A stretch of 24,021 nucleotides of DNA, from contig CAAGIL010000169.1 in assembly GCA_900769905.1 (NCBI GenBank), forward strand, positions 1-24,021. The letters run 5' to 3'. The notes under the pieces were generated by a model. The model did not search any database. It worked only from the letters and a program-made list of their open reading frames with translations, and had not been told where the DNA came from. This DNA comes from Rikenellaceae bacterium (GTDB taxonomy: Bacteria > Bacteroidota > Bacteroidia > Bacteroidales > UBA932). This document shows, piece by piece, positions 1 through 7,065 of this stretch (positions are counted from its first letter, which is position 1; every line of letters starts with the position of its first letter). A program made the translations under genes and the position numbers.

Positions 1-116
1 ACCGATACTCCGGTCTGAGCCTCCAGAGAGAATCTGTATCCCTTCGTGTATGGCTCCTTGGCGCTCATTACGCCCGCGCTCATCAGCGCAATCGTGAGAA
101 TTAAAAGCTTTTTCAT
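1..116 (-). CDS. N-terminal fragment of a secreted protein (runs off the window)
   Basis: An ATG at 116 on the minus strand opens a frame beginning MKKLLILTIALMSAGVMSAK and stays open to the window edge, giving 38 codons. Residues 1-19 form a short positively charged and then hydrophobic Sec-type signal peptide, with likely cleavage after an SA pair. The residues that follow (EPYTKGYRFSLEAQTG) resemble the first strand of a small outer-membrane beta-barrel or other exported protein, but this is too little to name a family. A good Bacteroidota promoter lies 20-50 nt upstream, which supports this start. The gene is cut by the window boundary, not visibly broken. Confidence 0.6.
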   Translation of the reverse strand, partial: MKKLLILTIALMSAGVMSAKEPYTKGYRFSLEAQTGVS

Positions 117-136
117 TTTGCTAATTTTTTACTCCG

Positions 137-168
137 CAAAGGTACTGCATATATTACATTCCATCAAT
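137..168 (-). promoter_or_regulatory. Bacteroidota-type promoter of the gene at 1-116
   Basis: On the minus strand TACCTTTG (144-137) matches the -7 consensus TAnnTTTG. ATTG (168-165) is a plausible -33 element with a 20-bp spacer. The predicted start of transcription is near 132, about 16 nt before the ATG at 116. The rest of the gene-free stretch 117-311 shows no other convincing feature. Confidence 0.55.
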
Positions 169-311
169 TTATCTGGCAATTATTATCTTGTATCTAGATT
201 TCTATTTTGCTTAACTCTGGCGCTCTGGCTTTGATGCTACAGGATGTTAACCTTCACCCTCAGCAATACCTCCATCGGCCGGATGACATATCGGGAACAA
301 CTTATACCCTT

Positions 312-848
312 TCATGAAGCCATGAAAAAATTCAATGCAGTATCATATCCATCTCTATACTTTAGGTACAGATTTTTCCAACCGTTGTTGGATATCCTAT
401 GCAATGTGATTTCGTCAAGCTTATTTATATCTTCAGAACTACAAATATTTGAGTATCCCCTTGATTTTAGTCTTCGCCGGATTTGATCTCCTGCATCCGC
501 ACAGAAAAACCAGACCTTATCTACGTCAACTTTAATTTCTTGCAGTGACAAAAGAAGGGAGTCAAAACAAGCTCCACACACCGATATTGGCACAGCAATG
601 ACGAGAAGTTCTACTTTGTTGTCATCTAAGGGCATAATACTATCAATAATCTCTTGTTCTTCCTCCGTCACCAACAAAGAAAAGGTATCCGACATAAACA
701 TAGCATATCCGGACAATTCCTCATCCTGCGTCCTGATGGTATCATTTAACTTTATAATGATTTGATGTTGAAACAACAAACCTGCAAATAGCAGAAATAA
801 TGCTGCGCCAATCAGAACGCCATTCAATTCTCGCCAAGCGTCAGCCAT
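312..848 (-). CDS. Membrane-anchored protein with CxxC motif, possibly thioredoxin-like
   Basis: This is a 178-aa protein. Residues 8-27 form one hydrophobic membrane segment, followed by a polar linker rich in acidic residues. Residues 80-105 read as a beta strand (LLVIAVPIS) running into C91-G-A-C94 and then a helix, the layout of a thioredoxin-like active site. Residues 110-135 would form the next strand and helix. The ATG at 848 overlaps the stop of the beta-propeller gene by one base (TGATG), so the two are translationally coupled. A TTG one codon upstream is less likely. The family is not recognised with certainty: a membrane-tethered redox or periplasmic thiol role is inferred from the CxxC layout only. 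The gene is AT-richer than the core of the window. Confidence 0.6.
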   Translation of the reverse strand: MADAWRELNGVLIGAALFLLFAGLLFQHQIIIKLNDTIRTQDEELSGYAMFMSDTFSLLVTEEEQEIIDSIMPLDDNKVELLVIAVPISVCGACFDSLLLSLQEIKVDVDKVWFFCADAGDQIRRRLKSRGYSNICSSEDINKLDEITLHRISNNGWKNLYLKYRDGYDTALNFFMAS

Positions 849-1864
849 CAAAGTACAAATTTTACCTTCACGACAACAGGATTGTCCTCCGGTGTGAGAC
901 GGACGGAATGCTTTTCGATGAGATACTTCTTCAGCGGATCCTCGCTATCGTCCAATGCCACCTCTGAAAACAAGAAGTACAGATACTCCTCATCAGCGCA
1001 CAAGGCCTGCATAGGAGCCGCTGTGTCCGGGATGGAGCGCCAGCGGAATCCTCTCTCCCCATCAGTTATAAAATTCCACACAGAACTGTCTTTTCCGTAT
1101 GCGCTCACATATCTCAGCCCATCGGTTTCCAGCATAACAGCCGACTTGAAGAAGTCTTCCTGAAAAGCCTCTGCCACACCGTTCCAGGGGTTTGTGTACT
1201 TTTTGAAGAAATCTTCAGGCAATGTATTTGAACCGAAATCCAGATAGGCTGACGGTGCAATTCTTTCTCCGTCAGAAACATACGAATAGCAGGACGAAGA
1301 GCCGAAAGTCAAAGAATAGTCTTTATCCTTAGACTGATAGACAAAAGGCCTGAATCCCATAGAGATACAGAAATCCCCATCTGTTGCAAGGGCCCTGTCA
1401 GTCAATTGTCCGTTTTTATCAAACACCAGCAAACGGTAAGCGCAAGTGTCCTGTGGAGGATTCGCCTGAAATACGGCAAAATGTCCTTTGGACAAAGGAA
1501 TGATTCCATTAGTGGAAGCCTTGATGTCAAGCTTCGTTTCATCTTCTGCAGCTCCCGTAGTCAGGGAATAACGCAGCAGTACATTCTGGTGCGTCAGGGC
1601 CAACAGTTGGTTGTTCTCCAAGTCAAGGGCAACATCATTGAGATGAACATACTCACCGGGGCCCCGACCCTTCCTGCCAATGGTTTTCGAGAAGCTGCCG
1701 TCTGAATTGAATTCAAACAATTCATTGGAGAAAAGGATTAGTTTTGAGCCATAGTGGAGCATCTTCGGCACTCCGGAGAGGAAGACAGAATCAGAGCTCA
1801 GCTGGATTAACAGTACGTCTTCAATATGCCCCGCAAGGTCCTTGATTTCCGGGCAGGCTGACAT
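848..1864 (-). CDS. 6-bladed beta-propeller protein, 5'-truncated
   Basis: This is a 338-aa open frame of the Bacteroidota 6-bladed beta-propeller (BF3164-like, NHL-type) family. The diagnostic IGRKGRGPGEY loop is at residues 61-71, preceded by a strand like LFEFNSDGSFSKT and followed by repeated blade strands to the C-terminus. Family members normally start with a lipoprotein signal and about 30 further residues before the EDVxxIPL-like strand. Here the frame begins MSACPEIKDLAGHIEDV, with no signal peptide, and an in-frame TGA lies only a few codons upstream. The sequence directly upstream is the remains of an AbiEii gene, so the natural 5' end appears to have been deleted. Any product would probably stay in the cytoplasm. 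The family call is good; function is unknown. Confidence 0.75.
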   Translation of the reverse strand: MSACPEIKDLAGHIEDVLLIQLSSDSVFLSGVPKMLHYGSKLILFSNELFEFNSDGSFSKTIGRKGRGPGEYVHLNDVALDLENNQLLALTHQNVLLRYSLTTGAAEDETKLDIKASTNGIIPLSKGHFAVFQANPPQDTCAYRLLVFDKNGQLTDRALATDGDFCISMGFRPFVYQSKDKDYSLTFGSSSCYSYVSDGERIAPSAYLDFGSNTLPEDFFKKYTNPWNGVAEAFQEDFFKSAVMLETDGLRYVSAYGKDSSVWNFITDGERGFRWRSIPDTAAPMQALCADEEYLYFLFSEVALDDSEDPLKKYLIEKHSVRLTPEDNPVVVKVKFVL

Positions 1865-1925
1865 AAGATCCGAAAATATCCTTCAGCAGTTGCAGCATAA
1901 AGAATTTATGTTTATTCGTATCCAC
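1821..1925 (-). pseudogene. Remnant of an AbiEii-type nucleotidyltransferase toxin gene (first ~18 codons)
   Basis: The GTG at 1925 shares its first base with the TAG stop of the AbiEi gene, the tight coupling usual for abiE operons. The frame reads NKHKFFMLQLLKDIF, which resembles from memory the opening helix of Bacteroidota AbiEii/AbiGii nucleotidyltransferases. After about codon 19 the similarity ends and the frame runs into the sense sequence of the propeller gene in another frame, stopping at 1821. The catalytic GSxxDxD-type region is entirely absent, so no toxin can be made. The join lies near 1865-1870. The family assignment rests on a short motif plus position. Confidence 0.55.
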
Positions 1926-2494
1926 TATCCAAGTATTTTTAAGACCCTCCGCTCAAGTGTTTTACTACTGAAAATAGGGAGAAGGGATACAACCTTTTCC
2001 TTGTCAAGTAAAGACGGATTGTCGAAATAGTAATTACTGTCCAGGTAAAGCGTATCCAGAAAAGCCCTTTCCGGGGAAGCGATATTCACATTACCCTCAC
2101 GGATTATTCCAGAGGTGTCGATAAGGATTTTACCCTTGATTTTCCTGTACCGGTACACTTTCCCGTCAATCTCAAGAGAGCGGCTCAGATTCCCTACGAT
2201 GGTAATCTCGTCGCTATACTGAAATATAACGCCGGATCTTTGAAGTACATATTCCAGGGAAATGTATGAAGGTGAATACAGGAGACAGGCAAGCTCATTT
2301 TCATCATATCCCGGCTTTGCATAAATACCTTTACGGGGATTCAGGATTTCACCCTTCCGAACATATCCTATCATCCTGTTCTTCACCATATTTCTGTCAA
2401 GCCCCTGACCATAGGCCATAGCTATCTTTTGCATAGTGAAGACACTTGCTTTATCCTTGTATAGATCTAGAAGTAGTTGATTTTGTAAACTCAT
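1925..2494 (-). CDS. abiEi: AbiEi-family antitoxin/transcriptional regulator (type IV toxin-antitoxin)
   Basis: This 189-aa protein has the AbiEi layout: an N-terminal winged helix-turn-helix (about residues 1-60, ending in the wing VRKGEILNPRKGIYAKPGY) and a C-terminal domain with the typical SPSYISLEYVLQRSGVI segment (about 74-90) and ASPERAFLDTLYLD (about 139-152). AbiEi proteins autorepress the abiE operon and counteract the AbiEii nucleotidyltransferase. Here the partner gene directly downstream is reduced to about 18 codons, so the antitoxin is an orphan. The full frame is intact from an ATG 29 nt downstream of a good promoter. It could now serve only as a regulator, or protect against related incoming toxins. 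Confidence 0.8.
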   Translation of the reverse strand: MSLQNQLLLDLYKDKASVFTMQKIAMAYGQGLDRNMVKNRMIGYVRKGEILNPRKGIYAKPGYDENELACLLYSPSYISLEYVLQRSGVIFQYSDEITIVGNLSRSLEIDGKVYRYRKIKGKILIDTSGIIREGNVNIASPERAFLDTLYLDSNYYFDNPSLLDKEKVVSLLPIFSSKTLERRVLKILG

Positions 2495-2522
2495 AGTGGC
2501 TCCATACGTTACTTTCAGTTCA

Positions 2523-2547
2523 CAAAAATAATAATTATTATTGAAAT
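2523..2547 (-). promoter_or_regulatory. abiEi promoter with overlapping 16-bp palindrome (possible autoregulatory operator)
   Basis: On the minus strand TATTTTTG (2530-2523) matches the -7 box TAnnTTTG, with a weak TTG-type -33 about 17-20 bp upstream. The perfect palindrome AATAATAATTATTATT (2527-2542) overlaps the -7 box and spacer, where a repressor would block polymerase. AbiEi proteins are known to autoregulate through inverted repeats. The palindrome is low-complexity AT sequence, so it may be chance. A second -7-like box (TATATTTG, 2617-2610) lies farther upstream. Confidence 0.45.
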
Positions 2548-2647
2548 CAACAACTCTCCGTGAAATCCCTGAATTAGTTTACCTTGTCAAGCTTAATCTC
2601 TATTGCGCACAAATATAAGCAATGCCTGTCATTATTGCCGTCCTCCG

Positions 2648-3547
2648 CTATTTCTGGCTGTTGGCACGCTTGATGTCGGCGAGGCTGACCTCTTTGTGGC
2701 GGTATCGATGCTCCGGATTGCGCTCGCGATGGAGGGTCAGGGCTTTCTGCGGACAGTTCTGGATGCAGGCAAGGCAGTATTCGCACTCACCTTCGAAGAC
2801 AGGGCCGTTATCAAGAACCGTGATGTTGCCGCGAGGGCAGCAGTCGGTGCAAGTGCCGCAGGAAGTGCAGGCAGACCTGTTCAGCACGAACATATCGGCA
2901 GCCTTGGCGTAACCGAAGCCTACTCCGCCTATGCGGGCAATGCCCTCCTGGTGCATGCGGCGCTGGTCGTCGGTTGCCGGCTCGATGTATTCCCTGCGCT
3001 GGGCAAGGTCGCCTATCATATAGTCAAGCATCCTCTCCTCCTTCTTCTCAGAGCGCTGCTGGTCTGCCATATCGAAAGAAGGAAGGAAATTATCCACCAT
3101 AAGCAAAGAGTTGATATAGTGGAACTTATATCCGCGCTCCCTGGCTATTTCATCGAAAAGTTCGCATGCGTTGAGAGACCTGTTGCCGAAGGTGGCGATG
3201 GCGAAGAAGTAGTCGGCCTTCATTCTGACCTTATCAAGGAATTCGAGCACTATCCTGGGCGGAAGATGCATATATACGGGATATACTATTCCTATCTCGT
3301 CGGCAGTAAAGTCCAGATTGCCTGTCTTGAGAAGCTGAGGAATGCTCAAGGCCTCACCGCCCAGTCGCCTTGCGACGTGAAGGCAGTTGCCCGTGCCTGA
3401 GAAGAAGAAGACCAGGCGTTTCCCTCCCGTTTTTGCACAGGAAGTCAGGCTTGCTGACACCGGAAGACTGGCCAATGCCGCCGCCGATACGGCTCCACCC
3501 ATTATCTTGATTGCGGATCTGCGTGAGATGTTTTTTTCTGTATCCAT
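2648..3547 (-). CDS. EFR1-type flavodoxin/4Fe-4S ferredoxin protein with Tat and lipobox signals
   Basis: This is a 299-aa protein. Residues 7-14 (ISRRSAIK) form a twin-arginine motif followed by a hydrophobic segment and LTSC (Cys37), consistent with export as a folded Tat lipoprotein. Residues 44-60 (RLVFFFSGTGNCLHVAR) are the FMN phosphate-binding loop of a flavodoxin domain that continues to about residue 160. Near the C-terminus are two 4Fe-4S motifs: Cys227, 230, 233, 237 (CxxCxxCxxxC, ending in P) and Cys255, 258, 261, 265. This is the EFR1 (ferredoxin-flavodoxin fusion) architecture, an electron carrier with unknown partners. It has its own promoter and no obvious operon partner. Tat export implies cofactors loaded in the cytoplasm and a periplasmic or surface site of action. 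Confidence 0.8.
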   Translation of the reverse strand: MDTEKNISRRSAIKIMGGAVSAAALASLPVSASLTSCAKTGGKRLVFFFSGTGNCLHVARRLGGEALSIPQLLKTGNLDFTADEIGIVYPVYMHLPPRIVLEFLDKVRMKADYFFAIATFGNRSLNACELFDEIARERGYKFHYINSLLMVDNFLPSFDMADQQRSEKKEERMLDYMIGDLAQRREYIEPATDDQRRMHQEGIARIGGVGFGYAKAADMFVLNRSACTSCGTCTDCCPRGNITVLDNGPVFEGECEYCLACIQNCPQKALTLHRERNPEHRYRHKEVSLADIKRANSQK

Positions 3548-3594
3548 GGTTATATTATTTTGTTGCTATATGTTCTGTATGGAAAGCGTATTCG

Positions 3595-3625
3595 CAAATA
3601 TACTTGCTTTTCACGACTTTTCAAT
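3595..3625 (-). promoter_or_regulatory. Promoter of the EFR1-type gene
   Basis: On the minus strand TATATTTG (3602-3595) is a perfect TAnnTTTG -7 box. ATTG (3625-3622) sits 19 bp upstream as the -33 element. Transcription would begin near 3590, leaving a leader of about 43 nt before the ATG at 3547. Confidence 0.6.
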
Positions 3626-3667
3626 GCCCATAATTGCTGTTAAAATTACACATTTTATGGATTTTAC

Positions 3668-3699
3668 ACAAAAAATCCCGGGAAGCGGGTCCCCGGGAT
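3668..3699 (-). terminator. Rho-independent terminator of the OmpA-family gene
   Basis: Read on the minus strand, an 8-bp perfect stem ATCCCGGG/CCCGGGAT (3699-3692 with 3682-3675) with a 9-nt loop is followed directly by a run of T. It begins 21 nt after the OmpA-family stop codon. Confidence 0.8.
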
Positions 3700-3720
3700 G
3701 TATCGTATTGAAGGATAGGA

Positions 3721-4422
3721 CTACTGGAGGGTACCGTTCTCGGCTGCCTTGATCATATTCTCATTGGCGGAGATGTACACCTCGACGCGGCGGTTCTTGG
3801 CGCGGCCCTCTGCGGTGGCGTTGTCAGCCACAGGCTCGTTGTAGGACTTTCCGGCGGTGGTCATACGGGAGGCGCTGATGCCGTTGGACTGGAGGTAGCT
3901 GGCAACTGCACCTGCCCTCTGGTTGGAGATGCGCTCGTTGACGGCTGCGCTGCCGGTGTTGTCGGTGTGGCCGAAAATGGTGATGTCGGTGTCAGGAAGA
4001 TCCTTCATCTGGCCTGCGAAGTTCTTGAGCTCAGCCTTGGAAGCATCGGAGAGGGTGGTTCCGTTGGTAGGGAAAAGGATACCGTCGGCGAAGGTTACCT
4101 TGATGGCCTGGAGGCCGTTGGCATCAGTAATGGTCTCAACCTGAGCGTTTTCAAGCTCCTGAGCGAGGGCGGCCGCCTTCTCGTCCATCTTCTTTCCTAT
4201 GACTGCTCCGGTACCTGCACCGATAGCGGCACCGATGGCGGACCCTATGGCTGCGCCCTTGCCGTTACCTATGAGGGCACCGATCCCTGCTCCTACTGCA
4301 GCACCGGCACCGGTGCCTATGAGAGCATCCTTTTCAGCGTTGGAGAGATTTGCAAGAACGCCGCACCCTGTCGGGGTGAGCACAACAATCGCACTTGCGA
4401 GAATGATAAAAAACTTTTTCAT
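3721..4422 (-). CDS. OmpA-family lipoprotein with glycine-zipper domain (YiaD-like)
   Basis: This is a 233-aa protein from the ATG at 4422, chosen because it begins MKKFFIILAS, a lipoprotein signal ending in TGC with Cys20. The frame is open a further 17 codons upstream, but that extension is not signal-like. Residues 34-78 are a glycine-zipper region with repeated GAAxGAxIGAxIG patterns, a membrane-associating motif. Residues 110-218 are an OmpA-like peptidoglycan-binding domain, with the key segments ILFPTNGTTLS, FGHTDNTGS (150-158) and AEGRAKNRRVEVYI (204-217), where the conserved Asp and Arg contact diaminopimelate. The protein likely tethers the outer membrane to peptidoglycan. It has its own terminator and, less clearly, its own promoter (CATATTTG on the minus strand near 4460-4470). 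Confidence 0.9.
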   Translation of the reverse strand: MKKFFIILASAIVVLTPTGCGVLANLSNAEKDALIGTGAGAAVGAGIGALIGNGKGAAIGSAIGAAIGAGTGAVIGKKMDEKAAALAQELENAQVETITDANGLQAIKVTFADGILFPTNGTTLSDASKAELKNFAGQMKDLPDTDITIFGHTDNTGSAAVNERISNQRAGAVASYLQSNGISASRMTTAGKSYNEPVADNATAEGRAKNRRVEVYISANENMIKAAENGTLQ

Positions 4423-4497
4423 ATACAATTCTATTTTGGTGGCGAATATATCAATAATCGCGCAAATATGCAAAGAGGATGACGGAAACAGATGCGT

Positions 4498-5706
4498 CTA
4501 GCGGAAAATGAGGGAGAATACGGTTTCCCGGCTATTGCTGCGCAACAGGCGCATATTGCCGCCGTGCATACGCATAATCTGGCGGGAGAGGCTCAGACCT
4601 ATTCCGGTGCCCTCGGCTTTGGTGGTAAAGAATGGCACAAATATTTGTTCTTGACTCTCCGGGCTTATCGCCGCCCCGTCGTTGCCCACGTTGATGACCA
4701 CGCTGTCGTCAGCGCTCAGGTCCGCAGTCAGGCGTATGTGCTTCGCACCAGCCTGCACGGCGTTGCGTATCAGGTTCACGAGTATCTGCGAAATCTGGCT
4801 CTCGTCCGCGTAGAGCAGTATGTCGTCCTGCTTCTCCTCGAAGACAGCGGCGGCTCCCGCTTCGCGCACCTGGGATTCCGTAAGTTCCAGCACGGATGCC
4901 GCCAGGTCGCGGACATAGAAGGCCTTCTTCACCGGCGCGGCGACCCTGGTGAGGTTGCGGTACGACTCCACGAACTTGATGAGGTTGCGCGAGGATGCCG
5001 CTATGGTCTTGAGGCCGTTGTTGAGCTCCTCCCCTTCCACCTGCTGCAGCGCCTCGCTCAGCGAAGCAATAGGGGTGACGGTGTTCATTATCTCGTGGGT
5101 GAGCACGCGTATCAGCCTGTGCCAGGACTCGCTCTCCGTCTGCTCGATGGCGGAGCTGATGTCGTTGAAGGCATTGATTTTCACGTTCTTTCCCCGGATA
5201 TGGGCGGACGATGAGGAGATGGAAATGTTCTTCTTGAAGCTCTCATTGTAGAAGCTGGCCTTGCTCTCCCCTTCTTCCGCCGCCGCAAGGAAAGCCTCGC
5301 ACAGGCCCCTGTCGATGACGGCGAGCTGGCGCATGGAGTTGAGCGAGGACACCCCGAGCAGCTCCCGCGCCTTGCGGTTGGAATACACCACGCGCCCGTT
5401 TTTCTCCTCGAACACCAGTATCCCGGTCTGCACCTGGTCGAGCATCTGGGCGTACCAGGCCTCGGCCTCGCGTATTTCCTGGGTTTCCTTGTCGAACAGG
5501 GCCTTGAGGCGGTTGAGAGTGCGGTTTATGCCTGCGCCCAGCACCCTCCCGCGCCCGAAGCGGAAATTGCTCTCCCCGTCCTCCAGGGCATCGAGCATAT
5601 AGTTTATCTTGCGTTTGATACGCTTGGTCTGGACCAGGTAGCACAGCAGCGTCGTGACCAGAACGGCCGCGGCCACAATCAGGGCTGCTGTGGTCCAGGA
5701 AATCAT
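4498..5706 (-). CDS. Sensor histidine kinase, cognate to the adjacent sigma-54 activator
   Basis: This is a 402-aa protein. There is one N-terminal membrane helix (about 6-25), a short linker, a PAS-like sensor (about 80-190, containing TGILVFEEKNGRVVYSN), then a HisKA-type dimerisation helix with H-box LTHEIMNTVTPI (His204 is the expected phosphorylation site) and a HATPase domain. The N-box (QILVNLIRNAVQAG, 307-320), G1 (VINVGNDG, 337-344), F box (PFFTTK, 358-363) and G2 (GTGIGLSL, 366-373) are all intact. It resembles the NtrY/NtrB branch. There is no second membrane helix or periplasmic domain, so it probably senses a cytoplasmic or membrane-linked signal. Its ATG overlaps the regulator stop (ATGA), and it is the last gene of the export operon. 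Confidence 0.88.
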   Translation of the reverse strand: MISWTTAALIVAAAVLVTTLLCYLVQTKRIKRKINYMLDALEDGESNFRFGRGRVLGAGINRTLNRLKALFDKETQEIREAEAWYAQMLDQVQTGILVFEEKNGRVVYSNRKARELLGVSSLNSMRQLAVIDRGLCEAFLAAAEEGESKASFYNESFKKNISISSSSAHIRGKNVKINAFNDISSAIEQTESESWHRLIRVLTHEIMNTVTPIASLSEALQQVEGEELNNGLKTIAASSRNLIKFVESYRNLTRVAAPVKKAFYVRDLAASVLELTESQVREAGAAAVFEEKQDDILLYADESQISQILVNLIRNAVQAGAKHIRLTADLSADDSVVINVGNDGAAISPESQEQIFVPFFTTKAEGTGIGLSLSRQIMRMHGGNMRLLRSNSRETVFSLIFR

Positions 5707-7043
5707 ATTCCGTATTTCTTGAGCTTGTTATACAGGGTCGGGCGGCTGATATCCAGGGCCTTGGCCACGAGGGAAAGGTTGCCCGAGTACTTCTCCATCG
5801 CCGCGCGTATCACCCTTTCCTCCGCTTCCTCAAGGGTCTCGCCTCCGCTTCCCGGACCGGCCGGTGCATGGGCGGGAGGGAGTCTGAGGTCTTCGGGACG
5901 CAGGGTCCGGCCTTCGCAGAGTATGACCGCCTTCTCTATGCAGTTCTGCAACTCGCGCACGTTGCCGTTCCACGGGTAGGCGCGCATCTGGGCGGCCGCC
6001 TCGGGGCTGATGGCATCCACCTCACGGTGGTAGCGCTCCGCATACGAGGAAAGGAAGAGTTCCGCCAGGGGCACGATGTCATCGGGGCGCTCCCGGAGCG
6101 GGGGTATGTGGAAGTGCACGGTGTTGATGCGGTAGTAGAGGTCCTCCCGGAAGCGGCCGCTCTCCACCAGTTCCTGCACGTCCATATTCGTGGCGCATAT
6201 CAGGCGTATGTCCACGGGAATCAGCCTGTTCTCCCCGACGCGGCAGATGGTGCGCGACTGTATGGCTCGGAGCAGCTTCGCCTGCATCGGAAGGGGTATG
6301 TTGCCGATTTCGTCCAGGAAAAGGGTGCCGCCGTCCGCTTCCTCGAACTTACCCTTCCTGTCGGCGAAGGCATCGGTGAACGCGCCCTTCACGTGGCCGA
6401 AAAGCTCGCTCTCGAAGAGGCTGTCCGGGATGGCGCCCGCGTCCACGCTCACCATGGTCCGGGAAGCGCGCAGCGAAGCACGGTGCACCTCCGAGGCAAG
6501 CACGTCCTTACCGGTGCCGTTCTCGCCCGTGATGAGCACGGTGGCATCGGTAGGCGCGATTTTGGCGAGCATACGGCGTATCTCCTGCATCGCGGGGCTG
6601 CTGCCCCAGAACATTGCAGGGTGCCGGTTTGTGCCGGGCTGCTCCTTGCGTTCGCGCCGCGCCGCCTCGCAGGCAGCACGAAGGGTGGAGATGAGCTTGT
6701 CGTTGTCCCAGGGTTTGACGATGAAATCGTACGCACCCCGCTTCATCCCCTCAACTGCGAGCTGCACGTCGGCGTAGGCGGTGAAGAGCACCACGACCAG
6801 GCCGGGGAAACGGCTGCGCAGGTCACTGAGCCAGTACAGGCCCTCGTTGCCGGTGTTGATGTCGGTGTTGAAGTTCATGTCCAGCAGGACCACGTCCGGA
6901 CGGAATTTTTCCACGGCGGAGACAAGGGTCACGGGAGAGGGCAGGAGCTCCACCTGCTCGAAGTGCATAGGGAGCAGTATCCCCAGCGCCGAGCGTATTC
7001 CGGAGTTGTCGTCAACCACGAGTATCTTCCCTTTCCTTTTCAT
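5703..7043 (-). CDS. NtrC-family sigma-54-dependent response regulator
   Basis: This is a 446-aa protein from the ATG at 7043 (MKRKGKILVVDD). An open extension upstream is serine/proline/threonine-rich and overlaps the end of the adaptor gene, so it was rejected. The receiver domain spans 1-120 with Asp11/Asp12, phospho-acceptor Asp55 (VVLLDM), Thr88 and Lys110. The AAA+ domain spans about 145-375 with Walker A GENGTGKD (173-180), the sigma-54 contact loop GAFTDA (220-225, in place of GAFTGA), Walker B LFLDE (241-245) and the arginine-finger region GRFREDLYYRI (296-306). A Fis-type helix-turn-helix ends the protein (about 420-445, NLSLVAKALDISRPTLYNKL). It activates RNA polymerase holding sigma-54, and its likely target is the -24/-12 promoter at 15194-15209. 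Confidence 0.93.
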   Translation of the reverse strand: MKRKGKILVVDDNSGIRSALGILLPMHFEQVELLPSPVTLVSAVEKFRPDVVLLDMNFNTDINTGNEGLYWLSDLRSRFPGLVVVLFTAYADVQLAVEGMKRGAYDFIVKPWDNDKLISTLRAACEAARRERKEQPGTNRHPAMFWGSSPAMQEIRRMLAKIAPTDATVLITGENGTGKDVLASEVHRASLRASRTMVSVDAGAIPDSLFESELFGHVKGAFTDAFADRKGKFEEADGGTLFLDEIGNIPLPMQAKLLRAIQSRTICRVGENRLIPVDIRLICATNMDVQELVESGRFREDLYYRINTVHFHIPPLRERPDDIVPLAELFLSSYAERYHREVDAISPEAAAQMRAYPWNGNVRELQNCIEKAVILCEGRTLRPEDLRLPPAHAPAGPGSGGETLEEAEERVIRAAMEKYSGNLSLVAKALDISRPTLYNKLKKYGI

Positions 7044-7047
7044 AGCG

Positions 7048-7055
7048 CAAATATA
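7048..7055 (-). promoter_or_regulatory. Possible internal promoter for the regulator-kinase pair
   Basis: On the minus strand a perfect TATATTTG -7 box (7055-7048) ends four bases before the regulator ATG at 7043. No convincing -33 is seen. If active, transcription would begin at or next to the ATG, giving a leaderless mRNA and supplying the two regulators independently of the sigma-54 promoter. Confidence 0.3.
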
Positions 7056-7065
7056 GAAAATATTA

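Noticed and set aside
2603..3400. 265-codon plus-strand frame opposite the flavodoxin-ferredoxin gene
   Set aside because: The minus strand carries complete FMN and 4Fe-4S motifs; the plus translation has no family features.
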